Source of the DNA: Branchiostoma floridae
Lineage: Eukaryota; Chordata; Leptocardii; Amphioxiformes; Branchiostomatidae
Direction: 5' to 3'
Assembly (NCBI RefSeq): GCF_000003815.2
Contig: NC_049997.1
Location: 8,250,676 to 8,314,675 of the forward strand
DNA length: 64,000 nucleotides
Below, piece after piece: positions 10,742 through 21,747 of this stretch. Both the position numbers and the translations under genes were made by a program. The notes beneath the pieces are model-generated. The model was not told where the DNA came from and ran no database searches. It saw nothing but the letters and a program-made list of their open reading frames with translations. Each line of letters begins with the position of its first letter. Position 1 is the stretch's first letter.

Positions 10742-13218
10742 CTACTTAACCTCTGTAGCCAGGAGTGTACAGAGTACAGGGTAGCAATGATTGTTATTGT
10801 CTTCTTTAGTACTGTGGTCATCCCGAAAGTCATCATCTTCAAAAGGGTTTTCTGAGTTCTTGTCGTTCAAGAAGTGTTCTGGACTCACTGGCGGTTGTGA
10901 AGGGGGTAACCGATCCAGTCTCTCTGAGGTTGCCAAGAAATCCCCATGTTGATCCTTGTAACAAAGCCAATACGTCGGGCGACGAAGGCTATCCAAACAG
11001 CAGTTCAACAGTTTCTTTGACCAGTAGAAGTCGGAATAAGATGGAGGACTGATATGGGGTTTTACAGGTGTCCGGACGTCGAGTTTCGTTGGAGTGCAGT
11101 ACATACGCCGACGCTTCCAAAACGTATTACATTTTCCGTTTTGGTAGGGGAAATACTGGTTGCCTATGTGGCTGTGCATGTGTGCTTCGTAATCGCCCTT
11201 GTTTGCCATGACGTGCGAGCAAATCTTACACAAAAAGTGGTCCGTGTTTGGCGTAGCAAAATGCACGATCATCACCGACAACGTTGAAGACATGAAGTCG
11301 CAACACGGACATTTGTAGACGCCCTCTTGCGGATCTTCGGGGCGGTGCAGTTTGAGTCTCATGTGGCGCGAAAGTTTGCCCGACTCCGCGGTCGCGTAGC
11401 AACAGCGCGAACATCTGTAAGGTTTTTCTCCGATGTGAATTTTCATGTGAGACGCCATGTTTGATCTGTGGATTTAAACAAACAGTCTTCTAAACAATAC
11501 AAATATCATTTACTCTGTATCAATATCCAGAGAGCTAGATAGCTCATAATAACCAACATGACCTACATTTACATTACGCACATACATTGCAATATTCCAT
11601 ACCATGCGTCCACTGCTACATGCAACAAAAACAACAACACTAACTAAACAACAATTGAAAAACTGAAGAAAAAAAACAAGCATTCTTTGCATTGCGGCAG
11701 CGACACCTAGCTGCAATGAGAAGTAAAACAAGCGAGGATTGCCCGACAGACGCCGACCGATCACCAACAAATCGGCTAGGTAGTAACTCTACCTATAGCT
11801 AGTATTTATGGGCAGGTTAAACATTTTCTTTCTTATTTTTTGCTCGAGATTACTTTTGAACAACTTTTTTTACTGGTTCCAATGCAATACAAACATTCCC
11901 TAACATACCTATATACATACCTATATATACATAGGTTAAGTCAACTGTCCATTCATCTGTCGATTGTTAGCTGTAGATTACTAGTAATGTTCTGATTTCA
12001 ACTCACATGCTCTATCGTGGTCGGCCCTATAGCTACTATCGAAGTCAAAGACGATAAGATACAGTTAAGCGTTAGACCTAAAGACTAGAGTAGTTACTAC
12101 TAGTATACTGTTTACCATGGTTTGTCATTTTTTTGTCACTTACAATTATACCTCCGACAAGAACTTGCAATAAACTTATTACTAGTACCTACTTGTACGC
12201 CGCCCTGTATCCGCACTCCCCACACATGTACGGTTTGGTGTGTTTGGCCAGGTGCGCTCTCAGGGCCTTACGGCGGGTAGCGGCGAACTCACAGTGACGA
12301 CATCGGTAGATTTTGATGGCCCAAACTGTGAACAAAACAAAAAATACGAAATTTTCTATAAAGACTGTCAAAGGACTGATGTCTTACCTGATAGTACAAA
12401 AATGTCAACATGAAAGCAGTTAGCTAGGTTTAAACATATGAACAATTAGCAAAACAAAATACACAAAAAAACCCACAAGTTGTACAGCTATGGCTTCTAT
12501 CAGGCGAGCACAGATGAGCATCTGTGTTGTAGATTTTAGAAAACTACTGCTCTGTTTATTCTTACTCAAACACATTCATACATATATGTGGTGACCAGCC
12601 CCCGTCCTGCCACTTGCTACATTCAGCAATCGAACACCACAGAGTATCTGATACTTAATCAGTAACCATGGTAACAGTCGTCTGGTCCAGGTAATTAACT
12701 TCATATCTATTTGGAGAAGAAGGATGGAAAGAAGACGAAACAACGCAAAACAACATTCCCTTCCCAGAGATAACACGAACACAAAAAATTGTTCGATGGT
12801 ATACCTTAAAGCTTTATTTATACGACCACGTGCACCGTCCTTAATCTACTACAAAAGCAAATAAGAGATTTGGTTTTTGGTTCAGAATAAGATTTTTCTA
12901 ATGTCAGTCAGATGTAACGTTACCCTAGAAAGAAAAGCACCAATCGGACAAACACCTTTAAAGACTGATAGCTGTTTTCTGACCTTTGTGTTTAGAGCTG
13001 TGTATGTTCATCTCACACTCGAACGGCGTGGTAAACTGGCAGTGGCTGCACTTGTAAAATCTTTCCCGTGGGTGGGCCCTCTTCAGATGACGTGTGAGGT
13101 TCTTCTTGTACTGGGAGTTGAAGTCGCAGTACGGACACTCGTTAATCACGAAGTTATCACGTGACGAGCACGTGATCTCATCCTCAGGATGGTCTGTGTC
13201 GTCCTCCATTCTTGTCAT
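10742..13218 (-). CDS. C2H2 zinc-finger protein with seven fingers (3 exons, 363 aa)
   Basis: Exons on the minus strand: 13218-12984, 12325-12193 and 11465-10742. Splice sites are AAAG/GTCAGA to TTCACAG/TTT and TACAA/GTAGGT to TCCACAG/ATC. The summed length is 1,092 bp and the frame is kept. A TGA codon sits directly before the ATG, in frame, which supports this start unless an upstream exon is spliced in. Seven C2H2-like fingers follow: CPYCDFNSQYK.., CSHCQFTT.., CRHCEFAATR.., CGECGYRAAYK.., CRCCYATAES-type, CPCCDFMSS.. and CKICSHVMAN... Finger 4 spans the exon 2/3 junction, and a canonical-like linker (HIGEKPY) follows it. The C-terminal 120 residues have no finger and are acidic. The style C-x2-C-(D/E/Q)-F recalls REST/ZNF64-type factors, but orthology is not assigned. 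Probably a nuclear DNA-binding regulator. Confidence 0.88.
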
Positions 13219-14647
13219 TCATGGATAGATAGAAAGAAAGCATGAATGAATAATACGGGCGGCACAATTTAGTCTCTTATAGGTCTTTTACTTGTCTAAT
13301 TAATAATTAACAATTAGGGCCCAAACGCATAACACTTAGCCTCTGCCCCAAAGTGCTATCTACTTCTCAAAAATCACGACTACAACATGTCCAGTACACG
13401 AGATATCAATAACGGAAATTTCGCTGCAGCACCTTAGAAAGTCACTAGGTGGCCATTATCAACCTTGACCTTCGTTTTCCCGACCCCTACTCACCTACAA
13501 ATTATCGCGAGGATCCATGCAAGGCTTCTTGAGTTATGCTGTTCTGGTCTCATTTTATGAGTTTTTTTTTTTCACTCCATTGAAAGTAATACAAAAATAC
13601 GTTTTTTTACGTTCATAATGAAGCTACAGGAAACCTCATTTTATTCATTCTTTGTTGAGCACATTTTCCCTATATCATAAGAGAGCATTGCCAATGACCA
13701 ATAAACCATACGTTCTTTGTTTATAGCAATTACAAACTACACTTTGTCACTCCGCGCAGGAGGCACATTTTCGCTGTTCGTGTACAACCGCACCACTCAG
13801 AACCTAGAATTATGTACCTCCGACATTGCAGTTACAAACAAACTTTCACCAATCTAACTTTTGAGAACAGTTTGACTGGCTGAAAGGGAATTTCTCGCCG
13901 CTGAAAACACACGCGTCCATGCAGCCGTTCATATATATATTCTGGCTCGGCACTCTTTTAGGAGTACCCCCTCGGAGTAATACATGAATGAGACCTTCAA
14001 AGGCAGACAAGCTGACACACAGACACACAAACACACCGAAAACATATTAACCTTCTTGTTTAATGTAATAAATGATATCACGTATTGTCAACAACTGAAC
14101 CCCAACATGTTTGTTAACGTGTTTGATGTTTTCGTTTCTTTCTCGTCTCGTTTTGATTTGAAAATATGTCGGGGTCACTTGAGTCCATTGTCCAAGACGA
14201 CACTCTTCTTAAATTCTAAATTCTAGGACTTTCGGAATTATATTGACGGGGAACTAGTGTATATGAGTAGAAAGCTTAGAAGGCTTGTCATGTACAAATA
14301 CCATTATTCGGGTTTGTATGCTGTATTGTATCGTAGACTACACAAGTCACCAACAGAGAGTATCATTGTCTTAATTACGATCTCACTTATTTTAATACAG
14401 GTAATGATCTCTGTGTTCCGGTTGGGACCTCGATGTCACAGACTACTAAATTTGCATGAGATTTCATGAAGTAAGAATATTGTCTTCTCTAACTAATACC
14501 ATTGACAAAAGTCACAAAGTACTGTCTTAAAGTGGACTCACAGAAGCATGACATAGCGGGGGGGGGGGGGGGGCATCACGAGATTTCCCTGCGACTTTAC
14601 AGACAGACAAGTCAGACAACTTTTTGTGTTCCAAAAACACAGACACC
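13219..14647. other. intergenic/upstream of the zinc-finger gene
   Basis: AT-rich, no gene supported. It contains a dispersed repeat copy at about 13370-13450 (see separate entry) and a 17-19 base G run at about 14558-14575 just before an assembly gap. Confidence 0.5.
13368..13450 (+). repeat. dispersed repeat copy A (ATCACGACT family)
   Basis: The segment with AAAATCACGACTACAACATG, then ACACGAGATATCAA, then CACTAGGTGGCCATTAT aligns along its length with 38640-38735 (AAAATCACGACTAGTACGTC, ACACGAGGTATCAA, CACCAGGGGGCACATAT). The order and spacing of conserved blocks are the same. No termini or coding capacity are recognised. Confidence 0.65.
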
Positions 14648-14747
14648 NNNNNNNNNNNNNNNNNNNNNNNNNNNNNNNNNNNNNNNNNNNNNNNNNNNNN
14701 NNNNNNNNNNNNNNNNNNNNNNNNNNNNNNNNNNNNNNNNNNNNNNN
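14648..14747. other. assembly gap (100 N)
   Basis: Run of N. The true length is unknown. Confidence 1.
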
Positions 14748-14853
14748 TCAGTGTCAAGATGGTGACCCAGCCAGGCGTGGGACTATTTCCCTTCACTGTA
14801 GGGTTCTAAACCTTGGGCTATCATCAGATATCTTTGCATCAATCCACCTGTTT

Positions 14854-15269
14854 GGTAGCCTGGGTATCAACGTTTATTATAATTATACACTATATACAGT
14901 CGCTTCTTGCTCCAACTTTACTATACACTATATACAGTCACATCTTTGCAATTCTGTCTGGGAACTGTGATATCTCTAACGTCTGGAATCATCCAAAGTT
15001 TGGATGAAGGCGCTGATTGGGCCCTACACATCAGCGAATAAAGAATGGGTTCAAGTGCTCACTCGAACAGGGGTTCCAACTTCCAACACCCGAAACGCCC
15101 TCTGTCCGCTTGTGGGAGATGTGGTCATCAAACGAGTGCTCTAGAACCCATTTCTTAATTCGCTCATTAACTGATATCACCACCAGAAAGTTTGAATGCG
15201 CAGGTCTCCAGACAGGTAGCAGAAGCGAGCATAGGAGCTAACTACTATCCAGATGGTACCCAGGCTGCC
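14854..15269. mobile_element. inverted-repeat element related to the TAGCCTGG MITE
   Basis: GGTAGCCTGGGTATC at 14854 is matched by GGTACCCAGGCTGCC ending at 15269. Inside, AGCGAATAAAGAATGGGTTC (15033) pairs with the complement of GAACCCATTTCTTAATTCGCT (ending about 15164). The termini resemble those of the 76-bp element at 10581-10656, so it may be a longer relative. No transposase seen. Confidence 0.6.
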
Positions 15270-15899
15270 TGTATGGATGATTCTGTATCTTAAGACAACA
15301 TTCTGTATTTTAATAAAAGACAACTTTTTAAGCTTAGAACTCCTTGCTGCCTATTCATATCACTTATAATATAACCCACAGAGAATTGGTAGTCTAATGG
15401 CTACTCCAGTGCTCTAAAGGTTATAGAGATTTCAGTTATCAGAAGTTATAAAGTTATGAAATTTTCTGTGAGGCAAAAAATATTGGAAGTGATATTCATT
15501 CAATGCATGGCTGGTGACATGTATACCTATTCTTTACATTTGTTCTAAACAAAAATCTACTAAAAAAGGAAGCATGTGACTGTGTAAAATCTTGATTGCA
15601 CTATCAATATTCTTTTTGTACTGATTAATGATTTCCTTTATTTTAGATTCTGGAAAAGGAGTATCATCCTGTTGGTTTGTAGCATGCAACCCACTTTCAT
15701 ACATGTGTGACATATCACATTTGTTCAAAAGTACAAGCTCTTTTAGTAAGTTTTACACAGAACTATATGGTTTGTTCCACTCACACTGGGAAGGAACCCT
15801 CTTCTTTTTGATAAGAGTGCATTTTCTCCAACATGGGACCTCCAGTTTCACGTCCCCTAAGATAGGACATCCCAAGCCGGCCATCCCAAGCCAAAGTGA

Positions 15900-16055
15900 G
15901 AGGTTCATTTCATCACCAGGAGTATGGAAAACGTTGTTAAGTGCCCTTCCAAAGGGTACAACATTGGGGCATTCCTAGCATGGATTCAAACTCCAAACCT
16001 TCAGATCTTAAATGAGAACCCCAAACCACAAGATCCCCTTGCCACCTTAATGCAA
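15900..16055 (-). mobile_element. SINE-like element, copy 1
   Basis: GTTAAGTGCCC..AAGGGTACAACATTGGGGC at 15936 matches 57929-57964. On the minus strand a tRNA-like region follows, with a pol III B-box-like GTTTGAATCC. It is probably a tRNA-derived SINE in minus orientation. The ends are not precisely defined. Confidence 0.55.
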
Positions 16056-16059
16056 TGGT

Positions 16060-16610
16060 CATCGATAATGTTTAAAAACTTTCTATATCTTCTCAAACTA
16101 CACCCCTGAGCAATGTCAATGACCAATAGTAAGAACAAATTGGACGGCGGCCAAGCCATGTATAAAGGCCATATCTGTATGATCATTAGTTAATGTCAGG
16201 CTGAATGTCTCTTATATTATATTACCTGTTTTTTTCTACAATCAAGTACAGACAAGTCAGACAAAGGTGTCAAACTGCAAGTACTGGGTTGAAAAATATC
16301 TAGTTTTTACTTATTTTAGGGCAGGTCTTTTCCTGCTCTAGATTTTGATCCTTCTCGCTTTCGTTTCATGAAGCAAAAATCTGAAGCATTTTGAGAGGCA
16401 AATTTCAACATGCTTGATCTTTTGTGGCACTGTTTATATCTGTCAAAATATCATGATGATGTTTTGATCTTTGACCATCAAGGCATCAGAGTGGTTGAAA
16501 TTTTTCTGTGTCCAAAGCAACTACAGCTTACGTACATTCAAGAATATGTGGTATGCCACTTAACATCAATTTGGGTATGCTATGTATGTAAGTAACCCTT
16601 ATACACAAAT
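16060..16610. other. non-coding, no gene seen
   Basis: AT-rich sequence without supported exons. Confidence 0.5.
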
Positions 16611-16621
16611 ATCAAGGTGCA

Positions 16622-16934
16622 CAGTGCTCGAAATACCCACTTGCACACTTGCAATTGCAACAACATTTTTCTTACCGCAACTTGATTTTAAACCCAGGTT
16701 GCACACTGCGCAACCTGAAATTTTGCAGTTNNNNNNNNNNNNNNNNNNNNNNNNNNNNNNNNNNNNNNNNNNNNNNNNNNNNNNNNNNNNNNNNNNNNNN
16801 NNNNNNNNNNNNNNNNNNNNNNNNNNNNNNNNNNNNNCGAAGTGGGGGCAACCTGAAATGTTGATGGCACAACCTGGCTGCTGACTCAGGTTGCCACCTG
16901 GGCAACAAGGCTGAAAAAAATGTTTCGAGCACTG
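16622..16934. mobile_element. MITE with CAGTGCTCGAAA terminal inverted repeats (contains gap)
   Basis: Perfect 12-bp termini CAGTGCTCGAAA (16622-16633) and TTTCGAGCACTG (16923-16934) enclose GC-richer sequence rich in CAACCTG repeats in both orientations. GGTGCA flanks both sides (left 16618-16623 region, right 16934-16939), a possible target duplication. Gap 16731-16837 falls in the middle. The CAGTG-type terminus recalls hAT elements, by inference. Confidence 0.68.
16731..16837. other. assembly gap (107 N)
   Basis: Run of N inside a repeat-rich inverted-repeat element. Confidence 1.
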
Positions 16935-17289
16935 GTGCATCTGTGCACCATAGTATAGTAAAAGTGACTTTTTTTACATTTCCGAGGGAAAAAAAACTAG
17001 TACAGTTTCAGGACCAAACGTGTATTTGGAACCTGGTATGTCTGGCAGTTTAAGAATCGTACCCTTTTGGACTAACACTTTCAAAGAGTGAAATGTTTGG
17101 CATAGATGTTTTTACCATTGACAGAATAGAGTCCAACAAGTAAGCAGTCATCAACAATAACCACCAATTATAGAAACCTAAGAAAGGGCTTCAAAACCTG
17201 ATGTTTCTATGACATAAGATCAATCAAAAACTCACCAGGCAACAAATTAACCCAGGTCCTGAAAGAAAACTGAATTCCAAAATGGAACT

Positions 17290-17296
<7 letters not shown>

Positions 17297-17331
<35 letters not shown>
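17297..17331. repeat. (AT)n microsatellite
   Basis: Uninterrupted alternating AT of about 35 bp. Confidence 0.95.
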
Positions 17332-17336
<5 letters not shown>

Positions 17337-17887
17337 AATATAGAGAGAGAACGATGCACACAATATCATTATTATATAACATGTAGGTAATTATACCAAG
17401 TTGAATGACATAAGTACTTTTTGAGTTTCCATATTTGGAGCGCCTTAATGGCCATGTCAAGGAAATGTCATCTTTTGATGTCACTCATGTCTTTGTAAAC
17501 TCAATGGTATGTAAGGACCTAATGAAATACATACATCATTACATGTAGCTATTGGAGGCACAATTGGCTTTAAAATATTGCTAAGACTAGGACTAGGAGT
17601 AGTAGCCTATTGTTATAAGAGCTAACAAACTATAGGTGGGTATCGGTGTACTGGCAGGCATTCAGGTGTTTTGGGGCTTACTGGTCCAAGAAAATGACAA
17701 GAGCTAAGTAGAGCTTACAGTCATTTCTACCAAGTTTCTTCAGTCAAACTTGGTCTAAGACAACAGAGGCAGTTAGCCTTGTTTATGAGATCTAAAACGT
17801 CAGTGAAAATCAGATACCTTTGAATGCAAAATGGATCATTGTTTTGAAAAAAAAAAAAAAATATTGCCCACTGACAAGTTTACAAGA

Positions 17888-17956
17888 TCAGGTCCAGGTT
17901 CAGGTCTGGGCCTGCACCTGATCCTCTGGACCTGAATCGGACCTGTACCTGAATTT
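17888..17956. repeat. CAGGTCC/ACCTGA palindromic cluster
   Basis: Six or more copies of CAGGT(C/T)(C/T) and its complement occur in about 70 bp, with the forward form on the left and the complement on the right. The segment can therefore fold on itself. Confidence 0.6.
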
Positions 17957-19770
17957 TCTGTACAATTACCCTTCCCTATTTGGTTGCTTGTCAGTCAGTC
18001 ACTAGAGAAAAGGGGGTGTAACACTAGTAGTGTAACACATGTACACAAGCTTCAAAGGCACACAGTAGCCGTTAAATACATTATGTCCATCTATTTGTTG
18101 CACTGAAGTAAAACCATCAACATGATCACTAACAAATACAGTTAGTCAAGGTTGTGTTTAAATAGGAACTAACATTGCAACCATTAAAAATAAAACCCTA
18201 CCCTGTCTGCCTACCATTGTCTTCCGAGACAGACAGATGCCAACATATCATTGCAACATCGGAACTTGAGTCAAGGCCAGGGAAAAGCAAGAGCAATACT
18301 TAAGTTTGATTCAAAGGTGAACAACTTAAAAATCATAACCACAGCTGCTATGAAAAATCAAAATAGATGCTATCCACTTAGGTCAAGTCCTCTAAGATAT
18401 CAGGGGATAACACTCACAACAAACTTACATCTGCCATCTCTGATATCATCACTGACTGCATGACTAACATCCATCACTACACAGAATAAATGTCATCACA
18501 CATTGTTCCTGGGCAAGCTATAATGGATGGGGTTCAAATGAGCAAAATCAAATGGGATTCATAAACAATTGTCTATAACAAAATGAGATTTTTAAAAAAT
18601 CCTAATATTATTTTCCACACTGCTTATGTTCAGCGCTAAACTATTACAATATTTGGTTGGAACATCTGTCCATCTTGAATGTTTATATTCTCATTCATGA
18701 AAAATAGATAAAATGTTGTCATCATATCCGATAAATGCATATTTTCTCTGGAAATGTTTTGTTTTTGCTTTCTGTTTCAAGCACATATGATCATCATCAT
18801 TCCAATGAAAAAATAATGTCTCCCAATAGTATGAAACGATATTCATGACATTTACAGCTGCACATAGCCAGTATGGGCAAGAGGCTCTCTTGCAACTCAA
18901 TGCCTGACCGCAGTATTCATGTCAATAAAGCGTACACGTCCAACATATCGCTCAGAAGGCAGAACTTTTCTAACCAATCAGTCAGTTATGAACATGCTTT
19001 CAACTCAAATAATTGTAACATCAGGGAGATTGATGAAAGGGAATTTATGATCAAGCTAACCAAACGTATTTAGGCCCAACTGCTTATACATTCAGAGAAA
19101 TACAGGACCTTAAATTTCCATGCATGTAGTCTAGAACTACTGCTAGTATCAGGAGAGTAGCAAAAACAGCTCAGAAATTAGGAAACATATACTCCTACTC
19201 TCTAAATACAGGTGCTATTCAAGAATCATTGCAGTGAATCATGAATTTGAATGTACAACTGTACTAAATACACCTGGCTAAAATTACTTCGATTGTAACA
19301 TAGGCAAATACTACTAGTTAGTACCATACGAAAAATATACTAGTAGTACGCAATATCCAATGCCATATTTGCATGGACTGTACATGCATGTAACGTTATA
19401 TGGTCATATATAATATAATACAAAAGTCATAATCATATTGCTACTCATGTTTGTTAACCCTCTTATACATCATAACATATTCCTTAGCCAATCGACTATA
19501 CCCCCTTTTGAGAAAGAATATGATTTTCATAACACTGACTTAATATCATTCCTTATGCACCTTAATATTTGTTTAATTCTACTGCATAAATCATAAAAAA
19601 TCCTACAAGAGCTGTTAATCTCGACATATAAGGAGACACCATAAAATGCATGAGTTTCCCGCCGAATCCCAGCTCTTTGCCACACGTCCCTGTCCTTAAG
19701 TACACAGAGTTAAGACATCAGTACACCTTAATGTAAAGTCTACCTGTGGGTACACCTGTGCATAACGTCC
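17957..19770. other. probable intron or flank on the ARID2-like side, no exon seen
   Basis: AT-rich. I searched the minus strand for continuation of the ARID2-like reading frame (an exon completing the split arginine codon) and found none that I could support. Confidence 0.4.
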
Positions 19771-19774
19771 TTAC

Positions 19775-20817
19775 CTGTAATACAGCTGTTTCAGTGCATA
19801 AGGTGCATGGGTGCAACCTCTGGGGAAGTTGAAATGTTCTGTCAGTTCCCCCCATCTCTCCTTCTCAGACACCTGAGGGAGGGAAGAAAAGAGAGTTAGT
19901 AAGGAGAGATGAAGATTTGTTGATGAGAGGTCAGACTACATGTGTGTGTGCCTGGCCACGTTTGGCGCAAAATTCAAGTGGCTTTATTTTGAGTGACAAG
20001 ACAGTGGCGTTTCCTACACAATAGCACCGACCATGCTGTCGGCAACACCCTCATAAAAACCGACATTTCTGCACGCTTCATGGCCGAGATTCCGCATCAT
20101 TTCAGCTCCAGATGACANNNNNNNNNNNNNNNNNNNNNNNNNNNNNNNNNNNNNNNNNNNNNNNNNNNNNNNNNNNNNNNNNNNNNNNNNNNNNNNNNNN
20201 NNNNNNNNNNNNNNNNNAGATCAGTTTTTGTTTACAAGCGTGGAAGGCATTGTTACGAGCGCAAGGTGCAAGGCGCTTTGTCTCTCCAAACCCTTCCCTC
20301 CCACCAAAAATTAATTTTCCCTCCAGAACACCCACACCCGCACAAAACCACCCAATAATCCCGCTTCTAGGCCGAAAAATCGACCCCCAAACGTCCCCAG
20401 CGGTGGTCCACGGCCGGCAGGTGAACTTGACCTAACAGGAAAAGTTGTCAGGTGGGCGAAAAATCGCCGTGAGAACGAGTAAAGTCTGGAAGTGTTGGGC
20501 GAACTGACCTTCTGAAATCCTCCCAAAGAGGTGACTTTGTTGTAAAGATGGTGCAGGTCCAGCTCTCTCCCGCCAACGTAGGGAAACCGAGAAATTGGGT
20601 GCCTGGAGAACAAAAGAAACAGGCAATCAAAGTTAGAGAAGTGTCCGTGAACTTCAGGGAACATCCGGCGACGGGACAAAAGCGATAATTTTTGTGGTAA
20701 GGAGAGTAGGAAGACACACACTCACCCTTTGGCAGCGTGAAAATCCTTCAGATCCTTCAGAAACGCCTGCCTCTGCCTGCGTTCTCTACCCGGGTCTTTC
20801 CCGGGCGAACGGTCCAT
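19775..20817 (-). CDS. ARID2: ARID2-like chromatin-remodelling subunit, N-terminal exons only
   Basis: Minus-strand exons 20817-20726, 20602-20509 and 19872-19775 encode a start (MDRSPGKD) followed by a complete ARID domain: [14 protein letters not shown], then [20 protein letters not shown] and VTSLGGFQK, then [19 protein letters not shown] and [11 protein letters not shown]. Junctions are AAAGG/GTGAGT, CTCCAG/G, CAGAAG/GTCAGT, CCCTCAG/GTG and TACAG/GTAAGG, all in phase. The block order and the GG(R/K)ELDLH and GGFxKVSEK signatures match ARID2 rather than other ARID classes. ARID2 is the DNA-binding subunit of the PBAF (SWI/SNF) complex in the nucleus. The RFX-like, armadillo-type and zinc-finger parts should follow at lower coordinates. 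None is visible before the zinc-finger gene at 13.2 kb, so this is either a very long intron, lost sequence at the gaps, or a fragment. Confidence 0.85.
20118..20217. other. assembly gap (100 N)
   Basis: Run of N inside intron 2 of the ARID2-like gene. Confidence 1.
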
Positions 20818-21747
20818 CTTTCCGGCGGTTTTTCCCGAGTTCAGGCCGCTAGGTCATCCACTACGGAGTTCCTGGGTTGGTTAGCTCGAGTTTCCACCCC
20901 TCCCGCGGCTCATTCATCCACCCCAGTGCACGGGGAAACAAAAAATCCTCCTCTCGATTCCCGGTCAAGCCAAAAACACTGCGATCCTACCTACCCGCGA
21001 CTCCCTCCGAATATTATAACCCCGCTTTTTCGAGGCCCAGAAAAATCACATTTCAGGCAAAAATCGTCCATCGACGGGACATTTCAGGTACGTCGGGATG
21101 TCGACTTTGGTCGAACGGTGCGACTTTCTAGATGCGGATAATTTGAGGAGAATCAATAGCGGTGAACGGACGGGACGACTCAGATGAAAATCGCAACAAA
21201 AAATAATGAACATGCCGAAAATTGCATTGGTCTCTAGAGGGGTACCCAATAGTCAGGGTATTCGACACCCCCTCTAATAGAAGATTCTAATGATTTTCCC
21301 TGGTTGTTCTGACCATGGCATGTTATCTAATGCAACAATAAACAAACAAATAAACATAATGGACGAATTGATGTACATTTGAATACTAATTACTGGCAAA
21401 GAATTTGCTAAAATCGTTAAAAATCGATGTTTCACATAGTCTCGCGAGAGTTTAGATGTACGAGATGTGGGATTTCCCTATATATTTCCCATCGGGGTGT
21501 CCTTTTGAATTGCACTCCTCATAGCTAAACATAATAGATGTAAACAAAGCTCTTAAACGTATGTCATGTATGTATTATTACAGAAACTATTCAATATTAC
21601 AGTATTAGGCTTTATGTTTATTTTTGTTTCATCGATAACAAAAAAGTACAAAACCAAATACTCATACATTTGTGTCGTCACCCCCAAAATGATAATAGAA
21701 TGTTCCAGGATGCCGCATCTTCACGTGACTGGTCACAAGGTGACAAA
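20818..21747. promoter_or_regulatory. shared 5' region between divergent ARID2-like and lipase genes
   Basis: The two start codons face away from each other across 930 bp. The half next to the ARID2-like gene (20730-21140) is GC- and CpG-rich compared with its surroundings, as in housekeeping promoters. A CACGTG box lies at about 21723, close to the lipase start. Bidirectional promoter activity is inferred from the arrangement alone. Confidence 0.5.

Noticed and set aside
15534..15728. Minus-strand frame (KCDMSHMYESGL...)
   Set aside because: Opens only with a non-ATG start, matches nothing I recognise and is not the missing ARID2-like continuation. Possibly an old transposon scrap.
20311..20721. 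136-codon minus-strand frame
   Set aside because: Contains the true second ARID exon but reads through both introns. The spliced model explains the sequence better.
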